Shown piece by piece: positions 52,223 to 60,359 of a DNA stretch of 64,000 bases; positions within the stretch are counted from its first letter, which is position 1; the number at the start of each line of letters is the position of its first letter. Position numbers and translations under genes: made by a program. The notes under the pieces are model-generated. The model was not told the DNA's origin. It saw only the letters and a program-made list of their open reading frames with translations, and ran no database searches. Source of the DNA: Acidimicrobiia bacterium (GTDB lineage Bacteria > Actinomycetota > Acidimicrobiia > Spongiisociales > Spongiisociaceae); NCBI GenBank assembly GCA_009841105.1, contig VXMM01000018.1, positions 1-64,000 of the forward strand, written 5' to 3'.

Positions 52223-52437
52223 TCAGCGCCAGTCGTTCTCGGTAACCACGATCTCGCCTACCTCGGTCTCGTCGATGTCGAGCGCGAGGGCGATGAGGTC
52301 TCGCGCCATCTCGCGTACTTCCTCGAACGTCCTGGCTTGGGTGTAGTTGGCGTCTAGCCCTGCTACCCGGGCCACCCACCACTCACCCTCGTGAAAAGCC
52401 TCGACACGGAAGTGGTGGTCGTGGTGGCTGATGTCAT
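52223..52437 (-). pseudogene. HicB-like antitoxin, start out of frame
   Basis: The body reads FRVEAFHEGEWWVARVAGLD, then TQARTFEEVREMARDLIALALDIDETEVGEIVV, clearly HicB-like, and ends at TGA 52225-52223. The natural ATG (52437, overlapping the toxin stop as ATGA) is in another frame and hits a stop after about 23 codons; 52437 to 52223 is 215 bases, one short of a multiple of three. A one-base loss in the CCACCACGACCACCAC tract would explain this. Alternatively a non-AUG start is used. Not in conventional gene-caller range as drawn. Confidence 0.6.
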
Positions 52438-52610
52438 CGCAGAGTGCTCCTAGCCCTCTTCATTATGCTCGCGGCCACACCTTCACTGATCTTGCGGTGT
52501 CTAGGAATGTACAGCCTCTCGCCGCCCAGACTCCATACGTCATGTTTGCCTTCCCGGAGGAAGACCAACTCGGTACCGGCTTCGTTGGCGACTTCTCGGA
52601 GATGATTCAT
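52434..52610 (-). CDS. hicA: HicA-like mRNA interferase toxin
   Basis: 58 residues from ATG 52610. NHLREVANEAG, FLREGKHDVW with the catalytic His of the GxH motif, and YIPRHRKISEGVAASIMKRA match HicA throughout; the dsRBD-like fold is the whole protein. It overlaps the following antitoxin gene by 4 bases (ATGA). HicA degrades mRNA when freed from HicB. The neighbouring HicB appears frameshifted, so an active HicA would be a hazard unless regulation or sequence is different from what is shown. Confidence 0.8.
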   Translation of the reverse strand: MNHLREVANEAGTELVFLREGKHDVWSLGGERLYIPRHRKISEGVAASIMKRARSTLR

Positions 52611-52768
52611 CAGATCACGCTTCTTAACCTCGGTTCAACGTACCGAATGTCTGTGCTGATTGTAACTGGTGTGATGGCGTGGCATCTGCTCGTGAGGCAA
52701 GCTTCGAAGCCCGTATAGCCGCATAGTTGGCTGGCAACGGTAATTACCGTAACCCTCCTGGCTCTCTT

Positions 52769-52861
52769 CTACAGGCCGAGCAACTGGACTGCGAACACGA
52801 TCCCGGCCACGCCGATCAAGGCCAGCAGGATCAGCAACGTGATGGCGGTTCCGGACCTCAC
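52769..52861 (-). CDS. 30-residue single-span membrane peptide of the cbb3-like cluster
   Basis: GTG 52861 overlaps the stop of the cytochrome c gene (GTGA) and the frame ends with TAG at 52771-52769. After a short MRSGT start, the rest is one hydrophobic helix (AITLLILLALIGVAGIVF...). Position and size recall small accessory subunits (CcoQ, CcoH-like) of cbb3 oxidases. Too short for standard calling; the translational overlap is the main support. Confidence 0.6.
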   Translation of the reverse strand: MRSGTAITLLILLALIGVAGIVFAVQLLGL

Positions 52862-53811
52862 GGTACCTCGGGTTCGGCGAATCCGCAGTCGAACACCGCT
52901 TCCTCGACGTCCTGTCCCCCCAGAACCACGCGTTCGTAGAACACCACGGTGGCGATCTCCTGGGGCGTCAGGGTGTCATTGAAGGAGGGCATGACCCCGC
53001 CCGAACCCACCGTGGTACCGGCGTCACCGTAGGTGTTCCGGCCCGCGCCGAGGAAGCCGTCCGTTCCGAGCGAGACCCACTCGATGTGGTCGGTGCACAT
53101 CGAGAAGGTGTCCAGCAGCGTGCCTGCCAGGGCTGGACCGGAGCCGCCCTCGCCGCTTGCTCCGTGGCACGAGCTACAGCTGGAGGGCGCCGCGTACAGG
53201 GCGCTGCCCTCGCCGACCAGCGCGCGGACATCCACGCCTCCGGCTGCGCCGCCCGCCTTATAGACGGAGCCGTCGCAGTTCTCGACCAGGCCGGTAAGGC
53301 GGTCGACGGAGAGTTGGCCGCCCGCGCCGCAGTTGGCGCCACCCGCGAAGGCGATCAGATACGTGAGGCCGATGAGCGGGACAGCGAAGAACAGCACGGT
53401 CAGCCAGCGGGGCAGCGAGGCGGCAACCCGCTCGGTGAGGCCGGCGGTGGCGCCGGTGACAACCGCCTCGAACCGATGGGCCTCGGCGAGGGTCACCTGC
53501 TCGGGCGCAGCAGGGCTTCCGACCGCGGTGGCCGCCATCTCAGGAGCGGGTACCACTGGAGCGCTGACCGGCTCGGGAGCTTCAGGTGAGGCAGGGGGGG
53601 CCGGGGTGGCAGCCGGTGCCGGTTCCTCGCTGGGCGGAGCGGTGGTAGCCGGCGCCGGGGCGCCGGACGGAGGCGCCGTTCCGCCTGCCCACGCCGCCAG
53701 GACCTCCTCCGGACTTATGCCGTCGGCCTCGGCACGCGCGATGGCCGATCGTTCCACCAGATGCTCGGGGGCATCCATCGCGGCGGCCGCGGCGGCGATG
53801 AGCTCGTTCAC
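52858..53811 (-). CDS. Monohaem cytochrome c, CcoP-like, with N-terminal docking-like module
   Basis: 317 residues from GTG 53811. Residues 1-45 are a helical module (IAAAAAAMDAPEHLVERSAIARAEADGISPEEVLAAW) also found in two other respiratory proteins here, followed by about 70 residues rich in Pro and Ala. A transmembrane helix (WLTVLFFAVPLIGLTYLIAFA) lies near residue 145, then a cytochrome c domain with CSSCH. The distal Met is probably in VMPSFND. Located between the CcoO-like gene and the 30-residue peptide gene in the same operon. Confidence 0.8.
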   Translation of the reverse strand: MNELIAAAAAAMDAPEHLVERSAIARAEADGISPEEVLAAWAGGTAPPSGAPAPATTAPPSEEPAPAATPAPPASPEAPEPVSAPVVPAPEMAATAVGSPAAPEQVTLAEAHRFEAVVTGATAGLTERVAASLPRWLTVLFFAVPLIGLTYLIAFAGGANCGAGGQLSVDRLTGLVENCDGSVYKAGGAAGGVDVRALVGEGSALYAAPSSCSSCHGASGEGGSGPALAGTLLDTFSMCTDHIEWVSLGTDGFLGAGRNTYGDAGTTVGSGGVMPSFNDTLTPQEIATVVFYERVVLGGQDVEEAVFDCGFAEPEVP

Positions 53812-53848
53812 TGTGCGGTATCCCGGAAGCCGGCCTGAGGCGCCATGG

Positions 53849-54664
53849 CTACTTCAGCTCCGACAGATAGGTGGCGAGAGCAGTGAGGTCATGATCGGAA
53901 AGATGCGCGTACGACGGATGGTTCCCGGACGTGAGCACGCTATCAGGGGTTGACAGCAGGATGATCAGATCGTCTGCGGTCACCGTCCCTGCGTCGCCCC
54001 CGTAGGCGGTCCGGTTACCCACATGGGCCAGGTCGGGGCCGATTCGCTGTACACCGAAGGTGGCAGTGTCCAGTGAATCGGCCCAGCTCTCGGTCACGGG
54101 TCCGAGACCGACGTCGGCGAGGACCGGTCTCACCAACTGGGTGTGGCAGTAGCCGCACCCCTGTTTCGAGTAGACGGCCCGGCCCTGGTGGCCGAGGGCG
54201 GACAGGGGGGCGTCTGGAACCACGTGCCGGGAGTCTCCTCCGGTGTTGTAGGGGCCGACCAGCGCGATGACGAGCCCGACCACGAACAAGCCCGCCATCA
54301 TGATCCACGTCCGCAACGGATGTAGCTTCACGCCCGTTAGGCGGGGCGTGGCCTTGCTGAGCGCCGGTGGCGCAGCTGGGGGCGCCGGTGAAGGGGATGC
54401 CGGGGCCGGAGCCACTGCCACGGCGGCGGGCGCCGGCTCGGGTGCGAGCGCCGCCGGAGGGGCCTCTGGGGTACCGGACGCGGCCGGCGGCGTCCGGGGC
54501 TCGGGAGCTGCTGTGGGCGCGGGGAGCGGAGCGCCCCCGCCCCATGCCGCCAGCACTGCCTCGTAGGTGGTCCCGTCAGCCTCGGCGCGGGCCAGGGCTG
54601 CTCGCTCCACCAGGTGTTCGGGTGCCCCGAGCGCGGCCGCCGCGGCGGCGAGCTGGTCACTCAT
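53849..54664 (-). CDS. Monohaem cytochrome c, CcoO-like, with N-terminal docking-like module
   Basis: 271 residues; ATG 54664 overlaps the upstream CcoN-like gene by 8 bases. Residues 1-42 repeat the helical module (LAAAAAALGAPEHLVERAALARAEADGTTYEAVLAAW), then a Pro/Ala-rich linker to about 105. After one transmembrane helix (TWIMMAGLFVVGLVIALVG) comes GRAVYSKQGCGYCHTQLVRP, a haem-binding site typical of CcoO, and RIGPDLAHVGNRTAYGG. It should relay electrons in the cbb3-like complex. Confidence 0.82.
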   Translation of the reverse strand: MSDQLAAAAAALGAPEHLVERAALARAEADGTTYEAVLAAWGGGAPLPAPTAAPEPRTPPAASGTPEAPPAALAPEPAPAAVAVAPAPASPSPAPPAAPPALSKATPRLTGVKLHPLRTWIMMAGLFVVGLVIALVGPYNTGGDSRHVVPDAPLSALGHQGRAVYSKQGCGYCHTQLVRPVLADVGLGPVTESWADSLDTATFGVQRIGPDLAHVGNRTAYGGDAGTVTADDLIILLSTPDSVLTSGNHPSYAHLSDHDLTALATYLSELK

Positions 54665-56105
54665 CGTCTCGGGACTCCACCGGCACCAACATCTCGACCG
54701 GACGGGCACTACCCGAAACGTAGGTTCCCAGGGCCGCCCATACCATCAGGGCGATCCCGACCAGTGCGACGACCGAGGCCAGAGCTCCCACCGTGAACAT
54801 CACGTCCACGTCGGCGAGGGTGTCCGAGAAACCCGTCCCCGCATTGAGCCGCGAGCCCGAAGCGTTAGCCCAGTTCCAGGTGATTCCCGACACCAGGCCT
54901 GCGATCAAGAACGCCGCGGCCGTGATGCCGCCGCCCCAGGTCAGGAGACGGAGCCCCCGCTCGGCCGTCTCCTCGCTGGCGAGGTCCCGTCCCGTGGTCC
55001 GTGGGAAGGCATGGAATATGAATGCCACACCGAGCGCGGGTATGGCGACCAGAGTCGAGCCGATCATCAAGCCTTCGTGCCACGTGGTCAGACCCAGCAC
55101 GGCGGCGACCGACCGGAAGCCGGAGATGCCAGTGAGGATCGTGACCAGGGTGTAGGCCGTCGCTCCGACCATCAGGTACCGGATCACCACGTTCCGGCGG
55201 GCGTTTTCCCAGTCCCCCGACAGCGTCTGGCCGAGGTTGGTCATAACCGCCAGCGCGGCGATCATGAGCCCCATCGCCGCGGCCGCCGCCACAGTCTCCG
55301 TCCAGTCCGGGGCGGGACCGCCGAGGAACCTGGTCGGCGTGGACAGCAGGGCTGTGCCGGCCAGGGTCCAGAACCCGGCCCGGGCGAGGGGTCCGGAGAA
55401 CAGCGGCCGGCCGCTCTCCTTGACCAGCACGTAGTAGGCGCTCCCGAGGGCGGCGGCCGGGAAGGCCAGCCAGAGCATCCCGTTGGCCACCAGGCCGGTC
55501 TGCAGGAACGGGCCGACACCTTCTAGGCCGGGGATGCTGCCCGTGATATGCAAGGCCGGGTACCACCAGACCGCCCCGAGGACATAGAGGGTGGAAACGA
55601 AGACCCCATCCTCGGTGCGGTGGCGGAGCATGGAGGTGACCAGGACGGGGGGTAGGAGCAGCAGGGCGGCGAGCGGCCAATCGATAAGTGGGGGGAACTC
55701 GGCGAGTTCGGGTCCGGACGGGCCCCGGAATAACACCGCCAGCACGCCAAGCGTCACAAGACCGGCATAAGCGAGGCCGCCGAGCAGCGCCGTCGGCTGG
55801 CGGGGCATCCGGGCGCCGACCAAGCGGGGGATCAGGAAGTAGGCCATGGCCTGGGTGAGGGTTCCGCCGAACCCGTAGATCAGCATCAACATGGCGGCGG
55901 GCCGGAGGCGCCCGTATGCCAGGAACTCGCTATCGGCGAATAGGGTGGGGATCGCCAGCTTGATGAGCATCAGCACCAGCAATCCGGCGCCGGCCAACAG
56001 CAACAGGCAGGTTACGGCCATGAGACCGGACGCCGCCCACTCCTGGCGGTCAGCCTGGAAGGGATCGAGCGAGCCCTGGTCCGTCGTGGAATCGTCCTGT
56101 GTCAA
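54657..56105 (-). CDS. CcoN-like haem-copper oxidase subunit I homologue lacking most metal ligands
   Basis: 482 residues with about 12 helices; GRLRPAAMLMLIYGFGGTL, GSAYYVLVKESGRPLFS and HAFPRTTGR show it belongs to the cbb3 (C-type) family. In CcoN the second-helix haem ligand sits in RPLHxNA; here the segment is RPAAMLM. The CuB histidines (GHNAVGF and PHHLHY regions) read ANGMLWLAF and TPTRFLGG, and in the IGHVHSG segment only one His (TTWHEGL) may remain. So oxygen reduction is unlikely. It is coupled with CcoO- and CcoP-like cytochromes and probably acts as a membrane scaffold or haem-free partner. Confidence 0.8.
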   Translation of the reverse strand: MTQDDSTTDQGSLDPFQADRQEWAASGLMAVTCLLLLAGAGLLVLMLIKLAIPTLFADSEFLAYGRLRPAAMLMLIYGFGGTLTQAMAYFLIPRLVGARMPRQPTALLGGLAYAGLVTLGVLAVLFRGPSGPELAEFPPLIDWPLAALLLLPPVLVTSMLRHRTEDGVFVSTLYVLGAVWWYPALHITGSIPGLEGVGPFLQTGLVANGMLWLAFPAAALGSAYYVLVKESGRPLFSGPLARAGFWTLAGTALLSTPTRFLGGPAPDWTETVAAAAAMGLMIAALAVMTNLGQTLSGDWENARRNVVIRYLMVGATAYTLVTILTGISGFRSVAAVLGLTTWHEGLMIGSTLVAIPALGVAFIFHAFPRTTGRDLASEETAERGLRLLTWGGGITAAAFLIAGLVSGITWNWANASGSRLNAGTGFSDTLADVDVMFTVGALASVVALVGIALMVWAALGTYVSGSARPVEMLVPVESRDDE

Positions 56106-56388
56106 CCCGATACCCCTCGCGACCTCATCGCTGCCTGACCGGCATAGGTTAAACGCTGCGTGGAGGGGGCTTGGTCGCCCCTTCGTTCGATGCGCAAAGG
56201 CTCCTCGTAGTGTCGTCGCGAGGCCCGTTCCGCTGTGGCGTGCGGTTTAGGGAGAGCCGGCCTTTCTGCCACAATGGGGGCGGCCCGATTCGGCAGAGCC
56301 CGCTGCCGCGCCATCCGGCGGATCAGAGGTGGCGGGAGCGGTGTCGGGCCGGCCGCGGGTCGAGACGATACGGAGGCGAACTACCGAG
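56106..56388. promoter_or_regulatory. Divergent promoter region of the two respiratory clusters
   Basis: 283 bases between the CcoN-like gene (minus) and the b6f-like cluster (plus). Both operons must start here. No clear Rex-type TTGTGA...TCACAA pair was recognised, although Rex is encoded at the end of the cluster. Confidence 0.45.
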
Positions 56389-57162
56389 ATGGTGCAACGG
56401 ATGCTCCGGCAGATGAGCGGCACGCAGCGTGCACTCGCCGGCTGGGGGCTGTTCATCGTGGGTCTCTTCACCCTGGTGCTGGGCATTTGGTTCAACCATT
56501 ACGCCAACTTCCCATCCGTTGAGACGGTGACCATCGCCACAGAGAGCGCCGCGGGGCTGGGCGCCGGTGACTCGGTCATGTACAACCGCCAGGCGCGTAC
56601 CGTGGCCGCTACCCCGGTCATCAACCCCGACCTGCCGCAGACCCCGGTGGATCTCGAGGTCCGGGTGGACTACTTCGGGTGGGTACCGCGGGATTGCTTG
56701 ATCTCGGGGAGCGACTGGTGCCTTCCGTGGTTCGCTTTGGGCCACCTGGTGGCGTTCGGCGGGAGCCAGCTGATGTTGCTCGGTATCGCCGTTGCCGTGC
56801 TCCTCGGACGTAGGATGACCTGGTCGTTGGCTGCGCTGGCGGCCTTCCTAGCCATGATGGAGTTGGTGATCCTGCTGGGTACGGTGGCATCCGAGTGGCT
56901 CAACCTGGCCCAGGGGCCTCTCAACTGGACCGAGCAGAACGACGCGTTCACCATCTGGGCGCCCCTCGTGCTGGGGAACAACGTCGGAATCAGCTGGGGC
57001 GCCATCAAGGACTTCATCTCCATCAACTACAACATGGGGGCGCTGACCTTTATCATCCTGTTCGCCCGCTGGATACAGAGCTTCGGCGGGCCGATGCCGC
57101 AAGCGCGCACCGCCGAAGCGGTCTCACCCTACGGACGCCCGCTGGTAAAGGGAGCCGAGTAG
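56389..57162 (+). CDS. Integral membrane protein of the quinol reductase cluster, unknown family
   Basis: 257 residues from ATG 56389 (CGGAGG upstream; GTG 56329 would add 20). About five helices with a periplasmic loop after the first (GLGAGDSVMYNRQARTV..., DYFGWVPRDCLISGSDWC with two cysteines), and the remaining ones at 120-240. It directly abuts the ferredoxin gene, being the first gene of the cluster. It may anchor the ferredoxin to the cytochrome complex or bind quinone. No family recognised. Confidence 0.6.
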   Translation: MVQRMLRQMSGTQRALAGWGLFIVGLFTLVLGIWFNHYANFPSVETVTIATESAAGLGAGDSVMYNRQARTVAATPVINPDLPQTPVDLEVRVDYFGWVPRDCLISGSDWCLPWFALGHLVAFGGSQLMLLGIAVAVLLGRRMTWSLAALAAFLAMMELVILLGTVASEWLNLAQGPLNWTEQNDAFTIWAPLVLGNNVGISWGAIKDFISINYNMGALTFIILFARWIQSFGGPMPQARTAEAVSPYGRPLVKGAE

Positions 57163-57618
57163 ATGGCGAAGTCTGAAGTCTGGTTCGAGACCCCGCCCTT
57201 CCGTGACGACTACCAGTTGGTCATGGTCGATACGGACTACGTCCAGGCGCAGGTGCGTCCCAAGCAGTTTCTCCATATCAACCAGTCTGAGTGCATCCTC
57301 TGCGAGGGATGCGTCGACATATGCCCCTGGAAGTGCATCCACTACCTCTCGCTGGATGCTATCGACGAGGCCTACGACGTGGATCACCCGTCCGATAGCG
57401 CTGACAACCTGGGCTTCTTCGTGGTCGACGAGTACGAGTGCACCCGTTGCGCGCTCTGCATCGATCGCTGTCCCACCAACGTCATTTCCCTCGGTAAGTT
57501 CGAGGGTTCGGTGTCGGACACGGCCATGAACGCCGGTCTGGTCGAGCGTGCCCCGTGGGACCTCGACACCGGCGCCCGCGACTTCAAGAACGGGTACACC
57601 TACGGAATGCGTTGGTAG
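57163..57618 (+). CDS. 2[4Fe-4S] ferredoxin-type protein
   Basis: 151 residues. Two full CxxCxxCxxxCP motifs: [15 protein letters not shown] near residue 45 and [12 protein letters not shown] near 93, with an insert of about 30 residues between them, as in NuoI-like proteins. ATG directly follows the previous stop. In a quinol:cytochrome c reductase cluster this would allow low-potential electrons to enter or leave the complex, an arrangement not found in standard bc1 operons. Confidence 0.85.
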   Translation: MAKSEVWFETPPFRDDYQLVMVDTDYVQAQVRPKQFLHINQSECILCEGCVDICPWKCIHYLSLDAIDEAYDVDHPSDSADNLGFFVVDEYECTRCALCIDRCPTNVISLGKFEGSVSDTAMNAGLVERAPWDLDTGARDFKNGYTYGMRW

Positions 57619-57634
57619 AGCGGAGGAAGAGCGG

Positions 57635-58405
57635 ATGTTGAACGGCGGTTTGAAGGTCAGGGAGCGGGTCGGCGAGGCGGCCGACGCCTTCCGGGCAAGC
57701 CCCTTCTGGGAGTCGATGTTCCGTCCCGGATCGCCCTTCAAGCGGGGCTACAGCGACAGCCCCCGCAACCGGTCCTACGTGATCATGAACAACGTTCTCT
57801 ACCACCTGCATCCCGTCAAGGTGAAGCGCCATGCCGTGCGGCTCTCCTACACCTTGTGCCTGGGCGGGCTGAGCTTCTTCCTCTTCATCCTGCTGACCAT
57901 CACCGGCATATTCCTGATGTTCTACTATCGGCCCACCGCCCCGGCCGCCTACATCGATGTCGAGGCTCTCTCCACCTCGGTCGCCTTCGGCTCGCTAGTG
58001 CGGAACCTGCACCGTTGGGGCGCGCACCTCATGGTGCTGACCGTGTTCCTCCACATGTCCCGGGTCTTCTATCACGGCGCCTACAAGCCGCCCAGGGAGT
58101 TCAACTGGGTCGTTGGGGTGGTTCTGCTGCTCCTCACCCTGCTGCTCTCCTTCACCGGATACCTGCTGCCCTGGGATCAGTTGGCGCTGTGGGCGGTGAC
58201 GGTGGGAACCAACATGGCGGGCTTCACACCCATGTTCGGAAACCAGGTGAAGTTCGCCCTGTTGGGGGGTATCGAAGTTACCGGCAACACGCTGCTGCGC
58301 TTCTACGTGTTGCACGTCCTGTTCCTACCGTTCGTGATAGTCATCTTCATGGCGGTGCACTTCTGGAGGGTGCGCAAGGACGGCGGCATATCGGGACCGC
58401 TGTAA
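57635..58405 (+). CDS. Cytochrome b N-terminal half (b6-type)
   Basis: 256 residues from ATG 57635 (GGAGGAAGAG upstream). Four helices with two haem-binding pairs: His in LHRW and FLHMSR, 13 residues apart, and His in VLHVLF and AVHFWR, 14 apart, the spacing of b6-type proteins rather than bc1. A basic N-terminus and amphipathic helix precede. It oxidises (mena)quinol at the Qp site with the Rieske protein and passes electrons through the two b haems. Split from its C-terminal half, as in b6f complexes. Confidence 0.9.
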   Translation: MLNGGLKVRERVGEAADAFRASPFWESMFRPGSPFKRGYSDSPRNRSYVIMNNVLYHLHPVKVKRHAVRLSYTLCLGGLSFFLFILLTITGIFLMFYYRPTAPAAYIDVEALSTSVAFGSLVRNLHRWGAHLMVLTVFLHMSRVFYHGAYKPPREFNWVVGVVLLLLTLLLSFTGYLLPWDQLALWAVTVGTNMAGFTPMFGNQVKFALLGGIEVTGNTLLRFYVLHVLFLPFVIVIFMAVHFWRVRKDGGISGPL

Positions 58406-58415
58406 GGATGGTTCG

Positions 58416-58544
58416 ATGACTGTTGGTGTGGCCCGTCACGCGCCGTCCAGGCAATTCCCGGCCGAACACCGACCTGCATGGGTCTCCTTGACCGCCATCC
58501 CGGCCATGAGTCCTACCGCGAGCCTGCTCGGGAAGGAAGGCTGA
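58416..58544 (+). CDS. Possible 42-residue ORF between the cytochrome b halves
   Basis: ATG 58416 to TGA 58544, with AAGG upstream. The product is not hydrophobic and has no recognisable motif (ending SLLGKEG). It fills most of the only sizeable gap in the operon. It could be a small subunit or noise; low support. Confidence 0.2.
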   Translation: MTVGVARHAPSRQFPAEHRPAWVSLTAIPAMSPTASLLGKEG

Positions 58545-58551
58545 GGCGCCG

Positions 58552-59442
58552 ATGGCTCAGATACCAGATCATCTACTCCGACGCTCGGCCGAGGCGAAGG
58601 CCAAGGCGCTCGGCATCCCGGTCGAGCAGGTCCTGGCCGAGATGCGAGGCGAGACGCCGCCCCCTCCAGCGCCCACGTCTCCTCCTCCTTCATCCCAGGC
58701 GCCCGCGCCGCCGCCTCCGGCCCCTGCCGCCGTTCCGCCACCCCCGGCTCCGCCCGAGGCCCCGGTGTCCCCACCGCCATCCGAAGGAGCGATAGGGGTC
58801 GCGGCGGAGACTCCTGAGGTGACGCCAGCCACCGTTCCTCCACCGGTATCGGACAACGGCGGGGGAGCGACGCAGGTCACGCTCCGGCCGGTGGCGCCAC
58901 CCGAAGAGGTTCCGGAAGGGGTTCGGCCGCAGCGTCTCCTCACCGTCGTCAAAGCCAAGGCCATCCAGCAGGTCAAGGCGACGCCCACTGACAAGGTCAA
59001 CACCTGGCCCCACCTGATGATCGCCGAGTTCTCCGCTCTGATGGTGATCACGGCGGTACTGATCGTCCTGTCGGTGATCCTCCAGGCGCCGTTGCTGGAG
59101 TTGGCCAACTTCAACGCCACACCCAACCCCTCCAAGGCGCCCTGGTACTTCCTAGGCTTGCAGGAACTGCTGTCCTATTACGACCCCCAGGTCGCCGGCG
59201 TGATCATCCCGACCATCACCGGTCTGTTGGGCTTCATGGCGATTCCGTATGTGGACCGCAACCCCTCCACCAAGCCCTCCGACCGCAAGTTCGCCATTAT
59301 GTTGTTCACCCTGTTCCTCACTGGCTCGGCCACCTTGACGTTGCTGGGAACCCTGTTCAGGGGCCCCGGCTTCAACTTCACCTATCCATGGGCGGACGGG
59401 ATCTGGTTCGACGACCTCAAGGACTGGGTGCACTTCGAATGA
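58552..59442 (+). CDS. Cytochrome b C-terminal half (subunit IV-like) with N-terminal docking-like module
   Basis: 296 residues. Residues 1-35 (IPDHLLRRSAEAKAKALGIPVEQVLAEMRG) resemble the module of the two cbb3-like cytochromes, then about 85 residues of Pro-rich linker. After residue 150 come three helices with NPSKAPWYFLGLQELL, corresponding to the subunit IV quinol-site region where PEWY is replaced by a P-W-Y variant (KAPWY). It completes the quinol-oxidising site with the N-terminal half. Its ATGA overlap with the Rieske gene supports coupling. Confidence 0.85.
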   Translation: MAQIPDHLLRRSAEAKAKALGIPVEQVLAEMRGETPPPPAPTSPPPSSQAPAPPPPAPAAVPPPPAPPEAPVSPPPSEGAIGVAAETPEVTPATVPPPVSDNGGGATQVTLRPVAPPEEVPEGVRPQRLLTVVKAKAIQQVKATPTDKVNTWPHLMIAEFSALMVITAVLIVLSVILQAPLLELANFNATPNPSKAPWYFLGLQELLSYYDPQVAGVIIPTITGLLGFMAIPYVDRNPSTKPSDRKFAIMLFTLFLTGSATLTLLGTLFRGPGFNFTYPWADGIWFDDLKDWVHFE

Positions 59443-60356
59443 CCACCGTCCAGATCCTGATCGTCGCCCTCTCCGCCATCGTCCTCGCGGGTGTCCTGGG
59501 TGCTTTCGTCATCGCCTACCGCCGCAGCGAATCACCCGGCCGGCCCGCCCGATCGTGGAGATCCGGCCTGTCGCGCGAGACGCGCAAGGCCGACCGGTCG
59601 GCCCTGGCCGCTCCGGTGGTGGTCCGGCCCGCCGAGACCCTTGCCGACGAGGCGGCGGAGGTTGCGGCGACGGCGGCGATGGCCCCGGAGGAGGGCATGG
59701 AGGAGGAGTCCGAGGAACCGGTTGCGGCCATGCAGGCTGTCGAAGTGATGCGGGTGGAGGAGCTTTCCCCCCAGGAGGCAGGCGTCAACCGGCGCCAGTT
59801 CTTCACCAGGGCACTCGGGGCCACCTTCGGCGCCTTCGTGGGTCTTAACGGGATCTCATACCTGGCCTTCCTCTGGCCTCGCCTGTCGGGTGGGTTCGGG
59901 TCCGACATCGACGTGGGAGCCATTGCCGACCTCCAGACCGAGGTGGTTCTCAACGACGGCTCCATCTTGCCCAAGTTCGTGCCCGAGGCTCGCGCCTACA
60001 TAGTGCCCTTTGCCGAGTCGGACATCTCCCGCTCCCAGTTCGAGGGTTCGGGGGTGGTGGCCGGTGGATTGACCGCCCTGTTCCAGCGCTGCGTGCACCT
60101 CGGTTGCCGCGTGCCTTGGTGCGACGCCTCCCAGGGTTTCGAGTGCCCCTGCCATGGCTCGAAGTACAACTACGTGGGGGAGTACGAGGCGGGTCCCGCC
60201 CCCCGCAACCTGGATCGGTTCGCGGTCGAGATCCAGAACGGCCGTCTCATCGTGAAGACCGGCACCATCATCCAGTCGGCCCGGGCGATCGCCAAGACCG
60301 TGCAATACCCCCAGGGCCCTTCCTGTATAGCCCTGAACTCCCCCACGGCGGTATAG
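59439..60356 (+). CDS. Rieske [2Fe-2S] protein
   Basis: 305 residues. An N-terminal helix (ILIVALSAIVLAGVLGAFVIAY), a long acidic/Ala-rich linker (about 50-115), a second helix region with twin-Arg-like NRRQFFTRALG, then the Rieske domain with CVHLGC and CPCHGSKY binding the cluster by two Cys and two His. The NRRQFF segment suggests Tat insertion. It accepts the first electron from quinol at the Qp site and passes it to the dihaem cytochrome c encoded next. Confidence 0.9.
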   Translation: MTTVQILIVALSAIVLAGVLGAFVIAYRRSESPGRPARSWRSGLSRETRKADRSALAAPVVVRPAETLADEAAEVAATAAMAPEEGMEEESEEPVAAMQAVEVMRVEELSPQEAGVNRRQFFTRALGATFGAFVGLNGISYLAFLWPRLSGGFGSDIDVGAIADLQTEVVLNDGSILPKFVPEARAYIVPFAESDISRSQFEGSGVVAGGLTALFQRCVHLGCRVPWCDASQGFECPCHGSKYNYVGEYEAGPAPRNLDRFAVEIQNGRLIVKTGTIIQSARAIAKTVQYPQGPSCIALNSPTAV

Positions 60357-60359
60357 CAG

